Positions 55,383 to 64,000 of a stretch of DNA of 64,000 nucleotides are shown in pieces; the stretch's first letter is position 1, and the number at the start of each line of letters is the position of its first letter. The notes below the pieces were generated by a model. The model did no database searches and was not told where the DNA came from. It was given only the letters and a program-made list of their open reading frames with translations. The position numbers and the translations under genes were made by a program. Origin of the DNA: Methanohalophilus mahii DSM 5219 (GTDB lineage: Archaea; Halobacteriota; Methanosarcinia; Methanosarcinales; Methanosarcinaceae); NCBI RefSeq assembly GCF_000025865.1, contig NC_014002.1, positions 1,116,001-1,180,000 on the forward strand. The letters are read 5' to 3'.

Positions 55383-56267
55383 ATGAAAACAATGAAAATG
55401 GACCCACGCTGTACTTACTGCCTTCTTTCAAGAGTACACTACGAAGCAGAACTTGCAACAGACGACAAAGATAAAATTTACAGGGCGATTACAGAATGCA
55501 TGGATGTAATGCGGAATACCTACAAGCCGGGTGTTGCTGCAGGAGTGGTATCAACAGCCGTACACAGAAAAGCCTATGAAATAATTGAAAACAACGATCC
55601 ATATTATAACTTAAAGGAACTTAGCAACAGCACTGCACAAAAAGTATATCCTGCTGCTAAAGACCTTATCTATCAAAATGAACCATCCCTGAAAGAAGCA
55701 TTCAGAAGAGCGATACTTGCAGCGGTCATAGGAAATTATTTTGATTTTGGTGTCATGGGTTTTGATGTTGGAGAGGATGTTTTTGATGAGACATTCATGA
55801 ACGTCTTTTACAAAGGACTTGACGTTGACGATACATCCGAAATGTTCAAAATGCTTGATAACGTGGTTTATGTAGCGGACAATTGCGGCGAAATTATTCT
55901 TGATACATTTGTTTTTGACCTCATCAAAAAGACAGGAGGAAATATAACACTTGTCGTTCGGGGAGAACCAATATTAACCGATGTAACTATGGCAGACGTC
56001 AGGCAGCTCAATCTGGAAGATAAAGTAGACAGGGTTTTGACTACAGGATGTAATGCAATTGGAGTTGCTTTTGATGAGGCACCGCAAGAATTACTGGAAG
56101 CCTTTGACAAAGCAAGTCTTATTATCAGCAAAGGTATGGCAAATTACGAAACACTTTCAGAAAGGAAAATGGGCCCCATTGCCTACCTGCTGCAGACAAA
56201 ATGCGAAAGTGTTGCCCAAGACATGGGTCTTGAGAAGGGTTATTCGGTTGCCAAACTCATGAGGTGA
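55383..56267 (+). CDS. ARMT1-like DUF89 family phosphatase
   Basis: 294 residues of the DUF89/damage-control phosphatase family, AF1104 subgroup. The N-terminus carries CTYCLLSR; the metal site is in YVADNCGEIILDTF (about 161-174), with VVRGEPILTDVT and the conserved lysine of SKGMANYETL. Family members hydrolyse damaged phosphometabolites. It is 6 bases before the cooT-like gene, so the two are co-expressed. Confidence 0.87.
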   Translation: MKTMKMDPRCTYCLLSRVHYEAELATDDKDKIYRAITECMDVMRNTYKPGVAAGVVSTAVHRKAYEIIENNDPYYNLKELSNSTAQKVYPAAKDLIYQNEPSLKEAFRRAILAAVIGNYFDFGVMGFDVGEDVFDETFMNVFYKGLDVDDTSEMFKMLDNVVYVADNCGEIILDTFVFDLIKKTGGNITLVVRGEPILTDVTMADVRQLNLEDKVDRVLTTGCNAIGVAFDEAPQELLEAFDKASLIISKGMANYETLSERKMGPIAYLLQTKCESVAQDMGLEKGYSVAKLMR

Positions 56268-56273
56268 GTTTAT

Positions 56274-56468
56274 ATGTGTGAACTAAAAGCAGTTCTGGAA
56301 AGTGGAGAAGGAAATAGAGACATTATTATAGAATCGGCTACACGCGTGGTTGTGGAAGGAGACGAAATTGAACTTACAGGCATATTCGGTGAAAAAGAAA
56401 ATGTGCAGGGTTCGATAAAGGAAATCAATTTCTCAAAGGGAGAACTTATAATACTCGGAAATGATTAA
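56274..56468 (+). CDS. CooT-family nickel-binding protein
   Basis: 64 residues starting MCELKAVLE. CooT is a small dimeric nickel chaperone for CO dehydrogenase, with the metal bound through the N-terminal Met-Cys (here C2). The rest is a small beta barrel (GEKENVQGSIKEINF). A CO dehydrogenase gene, cdhA, starts about 6 kb downstream, which gives it a plausible client. Confidence 0.82.
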   Translation: MCELKAVLESGEGNRDIIIESATRVVVEGDEIELTGIFGEKENVQGSIKEINFSKGELIILGND

Positions 56469-56541
56469 ATATCAAAATCGGGGGATAGTAACAAATCCCT
56501 TTAACTGCAGATATAGCCGACATTACAGGGAGGTACATAAA

Positions 56542-57546
56542 ATGACAGTCAAAGTTGCAATTAACGGTTACGGAACTATCGGAAAGAGAGTTGCAGACGC
56601 TGTAAGCGTCCAGGACGACATGGAAATTATTGGTGTGGCAAAAACCCGCCCTAATTTTGAAGCTTTTATGGCAAAGAAAAAGGGATTTGATGTATTTGCA
56701 CCTGAAGATAGAATAAGGGGAATGGAAGAGGCAAACCTTGAGGTTGAAGGTTCCATTGACGATATGATTGAAAGAGCAGATGTCGTTGTAGACTGTACCC
56801 CCGGTGGAATTGGTGAAAAGAACAAACCAATTTATGAAAAAGCAGGCGTCAAAGCTATCTGGCAGGGTGGGGAAGACCACGAACTTGCAGGTTGTTCATT
56901 CAATGCACAAAGCAATTATGAAGAAGCACTCGGAAGGGATTTTGTGCGAGTGGTTTCCTGTAATACGACTGGACTCTGCAGGGTCATCAAACCTCTTGAT
57001 GACGAGTTTGGAGTGAACAAAGCAAGAGTAACCCTTATGAGAAGGGCTGCGGATCCCGGAGATATCAAGAAAGGACCAATCAATGCTATTGTTCCCAATC
57101 CCATAAAGCTACCTTCCCACCATGGCCCGGATGTCAAAACCGTCCTCCCAGGCATCGATATCGCTACTACAGCTGTGAAACTTCCTACAACCCTTATGCA
57201 CCTGCACACTGTCAACATGGAACTAAATAGCGAATGTACGGCAGAAGAAATAGAAGATTTACTGGCCAAACAATCACGTGTGCGCTTTGTTGGACAGGGT
57301 ATCACATCCACGGCCGAGGTCATGGAATTGGCTCGTGACATGAACCGCCCAAGATGTGACATGTGGGAAAACTGTGTGTGGAACGAATCCATCACGATAT
57401 ATGAAGGAGAACTCTACTTCTTCCAGGGAATTCACCAGGAATCAGATGTAATTCCCGAAAATGTCGATGCAATAAGGGCTATGATGGAAATTGAAAAGGA
57501 CGGAACAAAATCCGTAGCAAAAACTAACAAAGCAATGGGTATCTAA
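56542..57546 (+). CDS. gap: Glyceraldehyde-3-phosphate dehydrogenase, archaeal type II
   Basis: 334 residues from ATG 56542 after GGGAGGT; the open frame reaches 56461. NAD(P) loop AINGYGTIGKRVA (5-17); catalytic cysteine in SCNTTGLCR (about 140). LHTVNMELNS and MWENCVW are typical for the archaeal enzyme. It acts in gluconeogenesis in methanogens. The next gene, an FBPase/IMPase type, suits the same pathway. Confidence 0.95.
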   Translation: MTVKVAINGYGTIGKRVADAVSVQDDMEIIGVAKTRPNFEAFMAKKKGFDVFAPEDRIRGMEEANLEVEGSIDDMIERADVVVDCTPGGIGEKNKPIYEKAGVKAIWQGGEDHELAGCSFNAQSNYEEALGRDFVRVVSCNTTGLCRVIKPLDDEFGVNKARVTLMRRAADPGDIKKGPINAIVPNPIKLPSHHGPDVKTVLPGIDIATTAVKLPTTLMHLHTVNMELNSECTAEEIEDLLAKQSRVRFVGQGITSTAEVMELARDMNRPRCDMWENCVWNESITIYEGELYFFQGIHQESDVIPENVDAIRAMMEIEKDGTKSVAKTNKAMGI

Positions 57547-57560
57547 TACCCATCTTTTTT
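57535..57560 (+). terminator. Terminator overlapping the gap stop codon
   Basis: ATGGGTAT (57535-57542) pairs with ATACCCAT (57546-57553), then C and TTTTTT. The stop codon lies between the arms. The next gene starts at 57561, so read-through must occur or it has its own promoter. Confidence 0.6.
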
Positions 57561-58373
57561 ATGCAATCGATACAAAGTCTTCTTGAAGTTTGCAATCATG
57601 CTTCAAAAGAGGCTAACAAGTCCATTAAAGACCTTGTCGGAAAAAGAAAAGCATACAAATTTGTCTATATGGGAGCAGACGGGACCCGTACAAGGCTGAT
57701 CGATGACAGGGCTGAAAAGGCAATTTTTGAAGTGTTAAAAAGTTATGGCAATTGTCGCATCCTCAGCGAAGAGTATGGGGAATACATTCCTGATAAAAAG
57801 CCTGAAATCACTTTTGTAATTGACCCTCTTGACGGCACATATAATGCAGCCCATGGAATCCCGTTTTATTCAACTTCCATTGCTGTTGGCAATGCAGACC
57901 TTTCTTCTATCTACTTTGGATATGTCAAAAATCTCTGCACGGGTGATATATACCATGCATATAAGGGAAAAGGCGCATATCTAAATGGAAAACCGATAAA
58001 TACATCCAACCGAAAACTGTTAAAAAATTTCAGTGTCAGCCTTTATGGTTACCATAATAATGTAGAAGATACCCTGGAGCTTTCCAGAAAAGTAAGAAGG
58101 GTTCGAATACTGGGAAGTGTGGCCCTGGAACTGTGCTATGTTGCCTGCGGCAAACTTGATGCTTTTGTAGATATCAGGAATTCACTGAGACTCATTGATG
58201 TTGCCGCAGGAAAACTTATCCTTGAGGAAACAAATGGAAAAGTAACCAACGGAAAAGGTACAGAGTTATACCTTCAGGACAGTGTTGTAAACAGGCTTTC
58301 CTTGATAGCATCAAACGGACATGCCCACAGGGACATACTTAATTTTGTGGGGAGAAAAGATGAAAGTAAATAA
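57561..58373 (+). CDS. suhB: Bifunctional fructose-1,6-bisphosphatase/inositol monophosphatase
   Basis: 270 residues of the archaeal IMPase/FBPase family. Metal-binding EEYGEYIP (about 69-76) and DPLDGTYNAAHGIPFY (about 91-106), and a third acidic site in RLIDVAAGK (about 214-222). In methanogens it makes fructose 6-phosphate for gluconeogenesis and may make inositol. It overlaps the NAD kinase gene by 14 bases. Confidence 0.9.
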   Translation: MQSIQSLLEVCNHASKEANKSIKDLVGKRKAYKFVYMGADGTRTRLIDDRAEKAIFEVLKSYGNCRILSEEYGEYIPDKKPEITFVIDPLDGTYNAAHGIPFYSTSIAVGNADLSSIYFGYVKNLCTGDIYHAYKGKGAYLNGKPINTSNRKLLKNFSVSLYGYHNNVEDTLELSRKVRRVRILGSVALELCYVACGKLDAFVDIRNSLRLIDVAAGKLILEETNGKVTNGKGTELYLQDSVVNRLSLIASNGHAHRDILNFVGRKDESK

Positions 58374-59196
58374 AATCGGTATAATCTCCAAATATGATAG
58401 CCCAAAAGCCCTGAAAATGGTTGAGACTATTGTGAAAAGGTTCACTTCACAAATCCAAATTGTGCTGGACGAAGAATCTTTTGATATGCTAAATCTTCCT
58501 GAAACAGAACGACTGCCTGTGGAAAAAATGGAAAAAGCAGGTGTCAACCTGATAATTTCAATTGGAGGAGACGGGACAGTTCTGCGCAGCATATCCAGGA
58601 TGGATGATCCACTGCCACTTATGGGAATTAACATGGGCATGCTGGGTTTCCTTGTAGATGTGATGCCTGATGAGGCAATTCCTACAATCGAGAAAGTACT
58701 GGAAGGATTCGAATACACCGAACGTTGTCGTATTGCAGTCAACCTTAACGGAAAAGAATTACCCTGTGCCACCAATGAAGTTGTACTGACCACAGCCAGA
58801 CCTGCCAAAATACTGACATTTCGGGTGACTGTTGACGAATGTATGATAGAAGAATTCAGATCAGACGGAGTAGTAATCGCAACCCCCACAGGTTCCACAG
58901 CCTATGCTATGAGTGCAGGGGGACCTATTCTGGACCCCAGGGTCAATGCTACCCTTATAGTCCCTCTCGCACCCTTCAAACTTTCAGCCCGGCCCTGGGT
59001 GGTACCTTCTGACAGACCCATAAAGGTCGAAATAACTATTCCGGAAAAGGAAGCTGCTGTTGTTATTGATGGACAGCATACTTACACAATGAAAAAAGAA
59101 GATGCCATTCATCTTACAAAAGCAAAAAATCCTGCTCGTTTTGTAGTGACTGAACGTAGTGGTTTCTATGAAAAAGTACAGTCAAAACTTCGATGA
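58360..59196 (+). CDS. nadK: NAD kinase
   Basis: 278 residues from ATG 58360 after GGGGAG. The motif SIGGDGTVLRS (about 68-78), the NMGMLGFL segment and TPTGSTAYAMSAGGP (about 176-190) define NAD kinase, which makes NADP. The ATG lies inside the end of suhB, so translation is coupled; in many archaea the two genes are neighbours or fused. Confidence 0.95.
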   Translation: MKVNKIGIISKYDSPKALKMVETIVKRFTSQIQIVLDEESFDMLNLPETERLPVEKMEKAGVNLIISIGGDGTVLRSISRMDDPLPLMGINMGMLGFLVDVMPDEAIPTIEKVLEGFEYTERCRIAVNLNGKELPCATNEVVLTTARPAKILTFRVTVDECMIEEFRSDGVVIATPTGSTAYAMSAGGPILDPRVNATLIVPLAPFKLSARPWVVPSDRPIKVEITIPEKEAAVVIDGQHTYTMKKEDAIHLTKAKNPARFVVTERSGFYEKVQSKLR

Positions 59197-59250
59197 TACA
59201 AACACATATCTTTAAATATAAAAGTAAAGATAGGACCGGAAAGCGATAAC

Positions 59251-60438
59251 ATGGCTCCAAATAAAGAGTATTCCAGAAATGAAATGATGGATTTTATTGA
59301 TATCGAACCTCTTGACATAGAGATATGTGATGTTACCCTCAGGGACGGCGAACAAACCCCTGGTGTTGCATTTACCAAAGAAGAAAAAATTGACCTGGCA
59401 AATGAACTGGATGCAATTGGTGTCGAGGTTATTGAAGCCGGATTCCCTGTCGTTTCTTCTTCTGAAAAAGAAACAGTTAAGGAAATTAGCAATATGGGCC
59501 TGAATGCAAAAACGTGTTGCCTGGCCCGATCCATCATAGGGGATGTGGATGTTGCTATTGATTGTGATGTTGATATAGTAAGCATATTTATAGCTCTTTC
59601 AGACCTTCACTTAAAACACAAATACCACCGCTCCTGCAGCGATGTACTTAGTTGCTCGATGGAAGCAGTAGAGTATGCAAAAGACCATGGACTCCAAGTA
59701 AGGTTTGCCGCAGAGGATGCCACTCGTACACCCATACCCACCCTGCAACACGCATTCCAGGAAGCGGAAAAATACAATGTTGATTATGTGAGCATCGCTG
59801 ATACCATCGGAATATTAAATCCTTCTACTACCAAATACCTGGTTGAAAAGGTAAAAGAAAAGGTACATACACCCATATGCATTCACTGTCACAATGATAT
59901 CGGACTTGCCACTGCAAATACTTTAGCAGCAGCCGAAGCAGGGGCAAAGCAACTTCATACCACCGTAAACGGTATCGGAGAAAGAGCGGGAAACGCTCCT
60001 CTTGAAGAAATACTTGTAGCCCTTCGTGTCCAGTACGGAATCGAAAACTACGATATCACACATCTTAACGGCCTTGCAAGGAAAGTTGAAGATTATTCCG
60101 GCCTGACGACCCCCGTAAATAAAGCTATTGTGGGCAAACATGCCTTCACGCATGAATCCGGGATACACGTGATGGCAATCCTGGAAGAGCCGCGGACTTA
60201 CGAACTCTTTTCCCCGGAGATGGTTGGCGGGGTCCGAAACCTCATAGTAGGTAAGCATACAGGCTTGAAGGCCTTAAAAGGGATAATTAAGGACATGAGA
60301 ATTTCCCTTGAACACGAAGAATTATGTGCATTAATGGAAAAAGTAAAGAATTGTACAGAAATCAAACGTGGAATCTCAAGACCACGTCTGGAAGAAATGA
60401 TCGATGATATTAGGTCCTGTAAAAGAGATGATGAATAA
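59251..60438 (+). CDS. aksA: Homocitrate synthase family (AksA type)
   Basis: 395 residues of the DRE-TIM metallolyase family. CDVTLRDGEQTPGV (about 26-39) holds the catalytic DRE-like residues, and HCHNDIGLATANTLAA (about 213-228) the metal histidines. Methanogen AksA condenses acetyl-CoA with 2-oxo acids to build the chain of coenzyme B. Isopropylmalate and citramalate synthases are close relatives; the C-terminus is short, without a LeuA regulatory domain, which favours AksA. Confidence 0.85.
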   Translation: MAPNKEYSRNEMMDFIDIEPLDIEICDVTLRDGEQTPGVAFTKEEKIDLANELDAIGVEVIEAGFPVVSSSEKETVKEISNMGLNAKTCCLARSIIGDVDVAIDCDVDIVSIFIALSDLHLKHKYHRSCSDVLSCSMEAVEYAKDHGLQVRFAAEDATRTPIPTLQHAFQEAEKYNVDYVSIADTIGILNPSTTKYLVEKVKEKVHTPICIHCHNDIGLATANTLAAAEAGAKQLHTTVNGIGERAGNAPLEEILVALRVQYGIENYDITHLNGLARKVEDYSGLTTPVNKAIVGKHAFTHESGIHVMAILEEPRTYELFSPEMVGGVRNLIVGKHTGLKALKGIIKDMRISLEHEELCALMEKVKNCTEIKRGISRPRLEEMIDDIRSCKRDDE

Positions 60439-60439
60439 T

Positions 60440-60949
60440 TCAAGACATCTCTTCTTCAGGTATCGAAACCTCTCCTGTATTCAAAATTACAACATAGTCA
60501 GAAGAATTTCTAAGGGCAGTTGAAAATCCAGGTTCTACACCAAAGATTATAGTTTCTTTGCCGTGTTCATTTGCTTTATTTAACAAGGGTTTAAAGTCGG
60601 CATCCCTTGTCACAAGTGCAAGAGTATCAATATTGGGGTTATGAACAAGATCCATTCCCTCAACAGCAAGCCTTACATCCACATCGCTTGAACAAATAAC
60701 AGGTTCAAAACCATTGTTTTCCACGGCTTCTACAAGTTTATTAGAAGCATATTGATTCAGGAAAACACGTCCTATCTTGACATTACCGTACTCTTTCAAT
60801 ACATCCCTTATTTCTTCTAAATTTACATCAAATTCCTTTCTCAGGACATTGGGACCATCTACAAGAAGTCCAATACTCCTTCGTCCCACTTCCTTTTTAG
60901 TACTCAGGTATTTGACTATGGAACTAAATCCGGTTTTTACATTCTGCAT
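60440..60949 (-). CDS. NYN domain protein (TIGR00288 type)
   Basis: 169 residues from ATG 60949 after AGAGGC; the frame is open to 61015. NYN nuclease signatures are LLVDGPNVLRKEFD (about 28-41), SSDVDVRLAVEGMD and ALVTRDADFKPLLN (about 108-121). Archaeal single-domain NYN proteins may be RNases in RNA turnover. Distinct from the NYN protein at 18672-19292. Ends 1 base after the convergent aksA gene. Confidence 0.85.
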   Translation of the reverse strand: MQNVKTGFSSIVKYLSTKKEVGRRSIGLLVDGPNVLRKEFDVNLEEIRDVLKEYGNVKIGRVFLNQYASNKLVEAVENNGFEPVICSSDVDVRLAVEGMDLVHNPNIDTLALVTRDADFKPLLNKANEHGKETIIFGVEPGFSTALRNSSDYVVILNTGEVSIPEEEMS

Positions 60950-61067
60950 ATTGCCTCTTATTGCAGGTATAAACATTATAATAACACATACATGCAACCA
61001 TAGTATCAGCAACAATCAACCATAATTACAAATAATGACTATAATAACAACTAAGGACCTGCAAACC

Positions 61068-61484
61068 TTATAATCTTTCAGCAAGCAACCATTCATTTAC
61101 ATTCTTTTTGGAATATGAATCGTCCACAAGTACGAAATAGTTTTTGTACCTCCTTCCTTCTTTCTTTCTCCTGTACCTAATCTCTCCCCTGTATAAGAGA
61201 AATTTGTTGAAAATATCCTCAAATTGCATTCTTTCGTCATTTGTCAACTCAATGATAGATTGACCATCACGGTACCAGTTATACACCCTTAAAACAAATA
61301 CTTCTCTTATTCTTTTTAATCCTTCGGCCTGTTCAAAAGCTTCAAAGTATAAAGTCTTTCTAATTTCAGGTGACCAAGCTGCAATCTTTTTTTCCATATC
61401 GATTAACTGTACAGGAATTTCTTCCCCTTCACGGGGCTTGGGATATAGCAAAGAAAGATGCTTGGTGGAGCCCAATATCACCAC
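61068..61484 (-). CDS. Unrecognised 138-residue protein
   Basis: A basic, mostly helical protein (KKIAAWSPEIRKTLYFEAFE, YRRKKEGRRYKNYFVL). No signal peptide or membrane helix. Its start overlaps the rhomboid gene end by 7 bases, so it is co-expressed with the protease. Family unknown to me; a DNA or RNA contact through the basic C-terminal part is possible but not supported by a motif. Confidence 0.65.
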   Translation of the reverse strand: MVILGSTKHLSLLYPKPREGEEIPVQLIDMEKKIAAWSPEIRKTLYFEAFEQAEGLKRIREVFVLRVYNWYRDGQSIIELTNDERMQFEDIFNKFLLYRGEIRYRRKKEGRRYKNYFVLVDDSYSKKNVNEWLLAERL

Positions 61485-62356
61485 CGCCTGTAAAAAGAAC
61501 CCCGGGAAACTTTTAGGTTCTTCTTAAGTCTGCGCCCCACAATGATACCGACAAAAACTCCGCTCAAGTGGGCTGCATGAGCTATCATATCCCCGGAAAT
61601 ATTCACGTACATGAAAAATAAGTCCACAATCACAAAAAGTATTAGGGCAGATTTGATAGTCATCGGGAAGAAAAAAACATACACTGGCAAATTTGGTTCA
61701 AGAACTGCAAGAGTTGCAAAAACACCCATTATTGCCCCACTGGCTCCGACCATGGGGTAACTAGTAGAGGTCGTTGCAATGAAACCCAAAGCTGCAACTA
61801 CCCCGGAAATGAAATACAGGTAGATAAACATTGAATTGCCAATGCGCCTCTCCAGTATCCTGCCAAAGAAATAGAGAACAAGCATGTTGAAGAACAGGTG
61901 ACCAAGACTTGCATGGAGAAACATATGAGAAATCAAAGTCCAGGGCCGTGATAGGATATTACCCGGTTCAAGCTGGAATAAAGTGTAATAAGGCTGGCCC
62001 AGCAGGAGCTCCAGGAAAAAGGAAAATATACATATAATTATTATGGCCATCGAAGGGCTAGCATAAAAGGAGCGTTTAGTCCTGTTAAATGCACTCCCAG
62101 CCGCACCCTTTGCAGCATTTTTGGTGGCTTCTTTTAAAAAATCCTTCACAATTTTATCTGAACCGGAAGTACTGCGGTCTCTACTACCACCACTTCCTGC
62201 TGCACCTTGTGGAGAGTGGAAACGTGTTCCATCGTCCAATCCTTCACATCCGTGTCTTTCAGGAAGGCGGTGGTCAGAACAGAAGGTTTTGCCACAATAG
62301 CGGCAGTTATACATCACAGGCTCTTTCTTACCGCATATCCAGCATTGATTATCCAA
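61478..62356 (-). CDS. Rhomboid-family intramembrane protease with AN1-type zinc finger
   Basis: 292 residues. The N-terminal zinc finger (CWICGKKEPVMYNCRYCGKT, then FCSDHRLPERHGC, about 5-37) is of AN1 type. A glycine/serine-rich linker follows, then six membrane helices. The catalytic serine is in GASGAIMG (about 206-213) and the catalytic histidine in HAAHLSG (about 264-270). The TTG start at 62356 has GGAGGA 5 bases upstream. It cleaves substrates inside the membrane; the zinc finger probably recruits them. Confidence 0.9.
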   Translation of the reverse strand: MDNQCWICGKKEPVMYNCRYCGKTFCSDHRLPERHGCEGLDDGTRFHSPQGAAGSGGSRDRSTSGSDKIVKDFLKEATKNAAKGAAGSAFNRTKRSFYASPSMAIIIICIFSFFLELLLGQPYYTLFQLEPGNILSRPWTLISHMFLHASLGHLFFNMLVLYFFGRILERRIGNSMFIYLYFISGVVAALGFIATTSTSYPMVGASGAIMGVFATLAVLEPNLPVYVFFFPMTIKSALILFVIVDLFFMYVNISGDMIAHAAHLSGVFVGIIVGRRLKKNLKVSRGSFYRRW

Positions 62357-62486
62357 AATATCCTCCTACCTAAACACATATGCAAAAGTAAATAAATCTA
62401 TTTCCATAATCAGAAAGCAGTTTGAATTAACGCCGCAAACAAATAAAAAGATTTGTCTATTATAATCATGATAAATACCAGAAAGA

Positions 62487-62496
62487 CTTATATATT
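62487..62496 (+). promoter_or_regulatory. TATA box likely for cdhA
   Basis: CTTATATATT, about 125 bases before ATG 62621; transcription would start near 62518, giving a leader of about 100 bases with arms ACAGT/ACTGT (62517-62532). Long leaders before cdhA are known in Methanosarcina. Confidence 0.5.
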
Positions 62497-62620
62497 GGAT
62501 ACACAATAGTTATGTCACAGTCGATTAACTGTATAAATTATTACGAAATGATTTATTTGTAACACTCCCTTTTGTCACCATACATTTATGACAATGGGAT
62601 ACCCAGGAGGACATACACAG

Positions 62621-64000
62621 ATGAGTGAACTAAAAACAGGGACTTTCTCTATCAGTGATCTGGAAAATGTCCAGATCAATATCGGCAGCATTGTAGGTGC
62701 TATCGAAAAAACCGCCGCTGAAGAAGGAGAAGTCGGACCCACTGTAAAACCCAATATCTCCGGCCTGAGGGATTGGGACTACAAACTTTTTGAAAGATAT
62801 AATGCAGTCTACACACCAATGTGTGACCAGTGCTGCTACTGTACATTCGGTACCTGTGACCTTACCGGGAACAAGGAAGGTGCATGTGGTATCAATATGG
62901 AAGGCCATAACGCCAGGGAGTTCATGCTGCGTGTGATCACAGGAGCATCAGCCCACTCCGGTCATGGAAGACACCTGCTTCATCACCTGATAGACAAATA
63001 CGGGGCAGATTACCCGCTTAAAGTTGGGCAAACAAATATAATTGCTCCCAATGTCCAGATGGTAACAGGTAAAAAACCTGAAACCCTCGGCGACCTTGAA
63101 GACGCCTTGAGTTATGTCGAGGAACAGCTCGTCCAGCTTCTTGCATGTGTCCATATGGGGCAGGAAGGAGAAGCAATCGACTTCGAATCCAAGGCAATGC
63201 ATGGTGGTATGCTCGATCATGTGGGAATGGAAGTCTCCGATATCGCTCAGGTTTCCTGTCTGGAAATGCCAAAAGCGGATGAAGAATCACCATTGTCCGA
63301 AATTGGTATGGGAACCATCGACTCCGAAAAACCTGTCCTGCTTGTAATCGGCCATAACGTTGCCGGAGTAACCGACATTATTGACTATATGGAAGATAAT
63401 GACCTGACCGAAAATATGGAACTTTGTGGTCTGTGTTGTACCGCCCTGGACATGACAAGATACAGAACCGAAGGAGGAGACGTTCCAAAGGCCAAGGTTG
63501 TCGGAACCCTTGCCAAGGAACTCAAGATGATACGCTCCGGTGTTCCTGATGTTATTGTTGTTGATGAGCAGTGTGTACGCGCCGACGTGCTAAGGGAAGC
63601 ACGGGAACTGATGATGCCTGTCATCACAACCAATGACAAGATTATGTATGGACTGCCTGACAGGTCCGAAGATGATGTTGAAGATATCATAGATGATCTC
63701 AAATCCGGCAGGGATGACGGTGCCCTAATCCTTGACTTTGAAAAACTTGGTGAAGTTGCCCCCAGACTTGCACAGGAAATGTCAAAAATACGCAAGGAAA
63801 AAGGTGTTGTATCCCTACCTACTGAAGAAGAGTTCAACGAACTTACCTCCAGATGTGTACATTGTCTTGCATGTGAACTCGAATGCCCGACAAACCTGCC
63901 AATCAGCGATGCCATGAACGCCGCTGAAGAAGGTGATCTAAGACCTTTCGAAATACTTCATGATAAATGTGTAGCCTGTGGCAGATGTGAACAGGCGTGT
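62621..64000 (+). CDS. cdhA: CO dehydrogenase/acetyl-CoA synthase alpha subunit, truncated by window end
   Basis: First 460 codons of a gene that runs off the right edge (family length about 800). AGGAGG lies 10 bases before ATG 62621. Cysteines for the B and D clusters appear in [15 protein letters not shown] (about 67-81) and the ferredoxin-type clusters in [13 protein letters not shown] and [12 protein letters not shown] (about 413-460). CdhA binds the Ni-Fe-S C cluster and oxidises CO or reduces CO2 in the acetyl-CoA decarbonylase/synthase complex. Other cdh genes should follow to the right. Confidence 0.97.
   Translation, partial: MSELKTGTFSISDLENVQINIGSIVGAIEKTAAEEGEVGPTVKPNISGLRDWDYKLFERYNAVYTPMCDQCCYCTFGTCDLTGNKEGACGINMEGHNAREFMLRVITGASAHSGHGRHLLHHLIDKYGADYPLKVGQTNIIAPNVQMVTGKKPETLGDLEDALSYVEEQLVQLLACVHMGQEGEAIDFESKAMHGGMLDHVGMEVSDIAQVSCLEMPKADEESPLSEIGMGTIDSEKPVLLVIGHNVAGVTDIIDYMEDNDLTENMELCGLCCTALDMTRYRTEGGDVPKAKVVGTLAKELKMIRSGVPDVIVVDEQCVRADVLREARELMMPVITTNDKIMYGLPDRSEDDVEDIIDDLKSGRDDGALILDFEKLGEVAPRLAQEMSKIRKEKGVVSLPTEEEFNELTSRCVHCLACELECPTNLPISDAMNAAEEGDLRPFEILHDKCVACGRCEQAC

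Overview
The window is a piece of a methylotrophic, aceticlastic-lineage methanogen chromosome (Methanosarcinales; the gene set and divergence fit a Methanohalophilus/Methanolobus-type organism, genus inferred only). The decisive markers are two monomethylamine methyltransferase operons (mtmC-mtmB) whose mtmB genes each carry an in-frame amber codon at position 202 (pyrrolysine), methenyl-tetrahydromethanopterin cyclohydrolase (mch), the CO dehydrogenase/acetyl-CoA synthase alpha subunit (cdhA, cut by the right edge), an AksA-type homocitrate synthase, archaeal riboflavin synthase and FAD synthetase, archaeal TATA boxes and Shine-Dalgarno sites of the GGTGAT/GGAGG type.

Layout: 0-3 kb DNA repair (PolX, ATP-dependent ligase) and a PRC-barrel protein; 3.4-7.7 kb phosphoribosyltransferase/hydrolase pair and a zinc protease/RimK/aspartoacylase peptide-modification operon; 8-13.5 kb small membrane protein, TRAM RNA-binding protein, DEAD-box helicase with a long leader, UPF0282 hydrolase, TrkA-C membrane protein; 13.8-17.9 kb amidohydrolase, malate dehydrogenase, DUF401 permease, macro-domain protein; 18-23 kb an AT-rich accessory island of orphan genes (NYN nuclease, several membrane proteins, a HEPN-like protein); 23-33.5 kb housekeeping metabolism and transport (phosphodiesterase, SSS symporter with its 40-residue accessory protein, flavin genes, aminotransferases, CaCA antiporter, VIT1, stress protein, response regulator).

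33.4-38.2 kb holds mtm operon 1 (mtmC1, mtmB1, a 31-residue microprotein, the permease mtmP, two small membrane proteins, and a superoxide-reductase-like protein downstream), divergent from mch. 40-48 kb carries tRNA modification genes, the redox regulator MsvR with a recognisable operator, and an XRE-cupin/thioesterase/acyl-CoA synthetase operon. 48.2-54.6 kb is mtm operon 2 followed by two Msr-type regulators, a Cache-PAS histidine kinase and a receiver protein, all on one strand: a likely methylamine sensing and regulation unit. 55-64 kb has ARMT1-like, CooT, GAPDH, IMPase/FBPase, NAD kinase, homocitrate synthase, a second NYN protein, a zinc-finger rhomboid protease, and cdhA.

The most unusual signal is at 18017-18712: a predicted membrane protein read through an in-frame amber codon at residue 147. 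No other gene whose stop I could read in this window ends in TAG; the only in-frame TAGs are this one and the two mtmB codons. That makes it a candidate non-methyltransferase pyrrolysine protein, encoded with an overlapping NYN nuclease gene.
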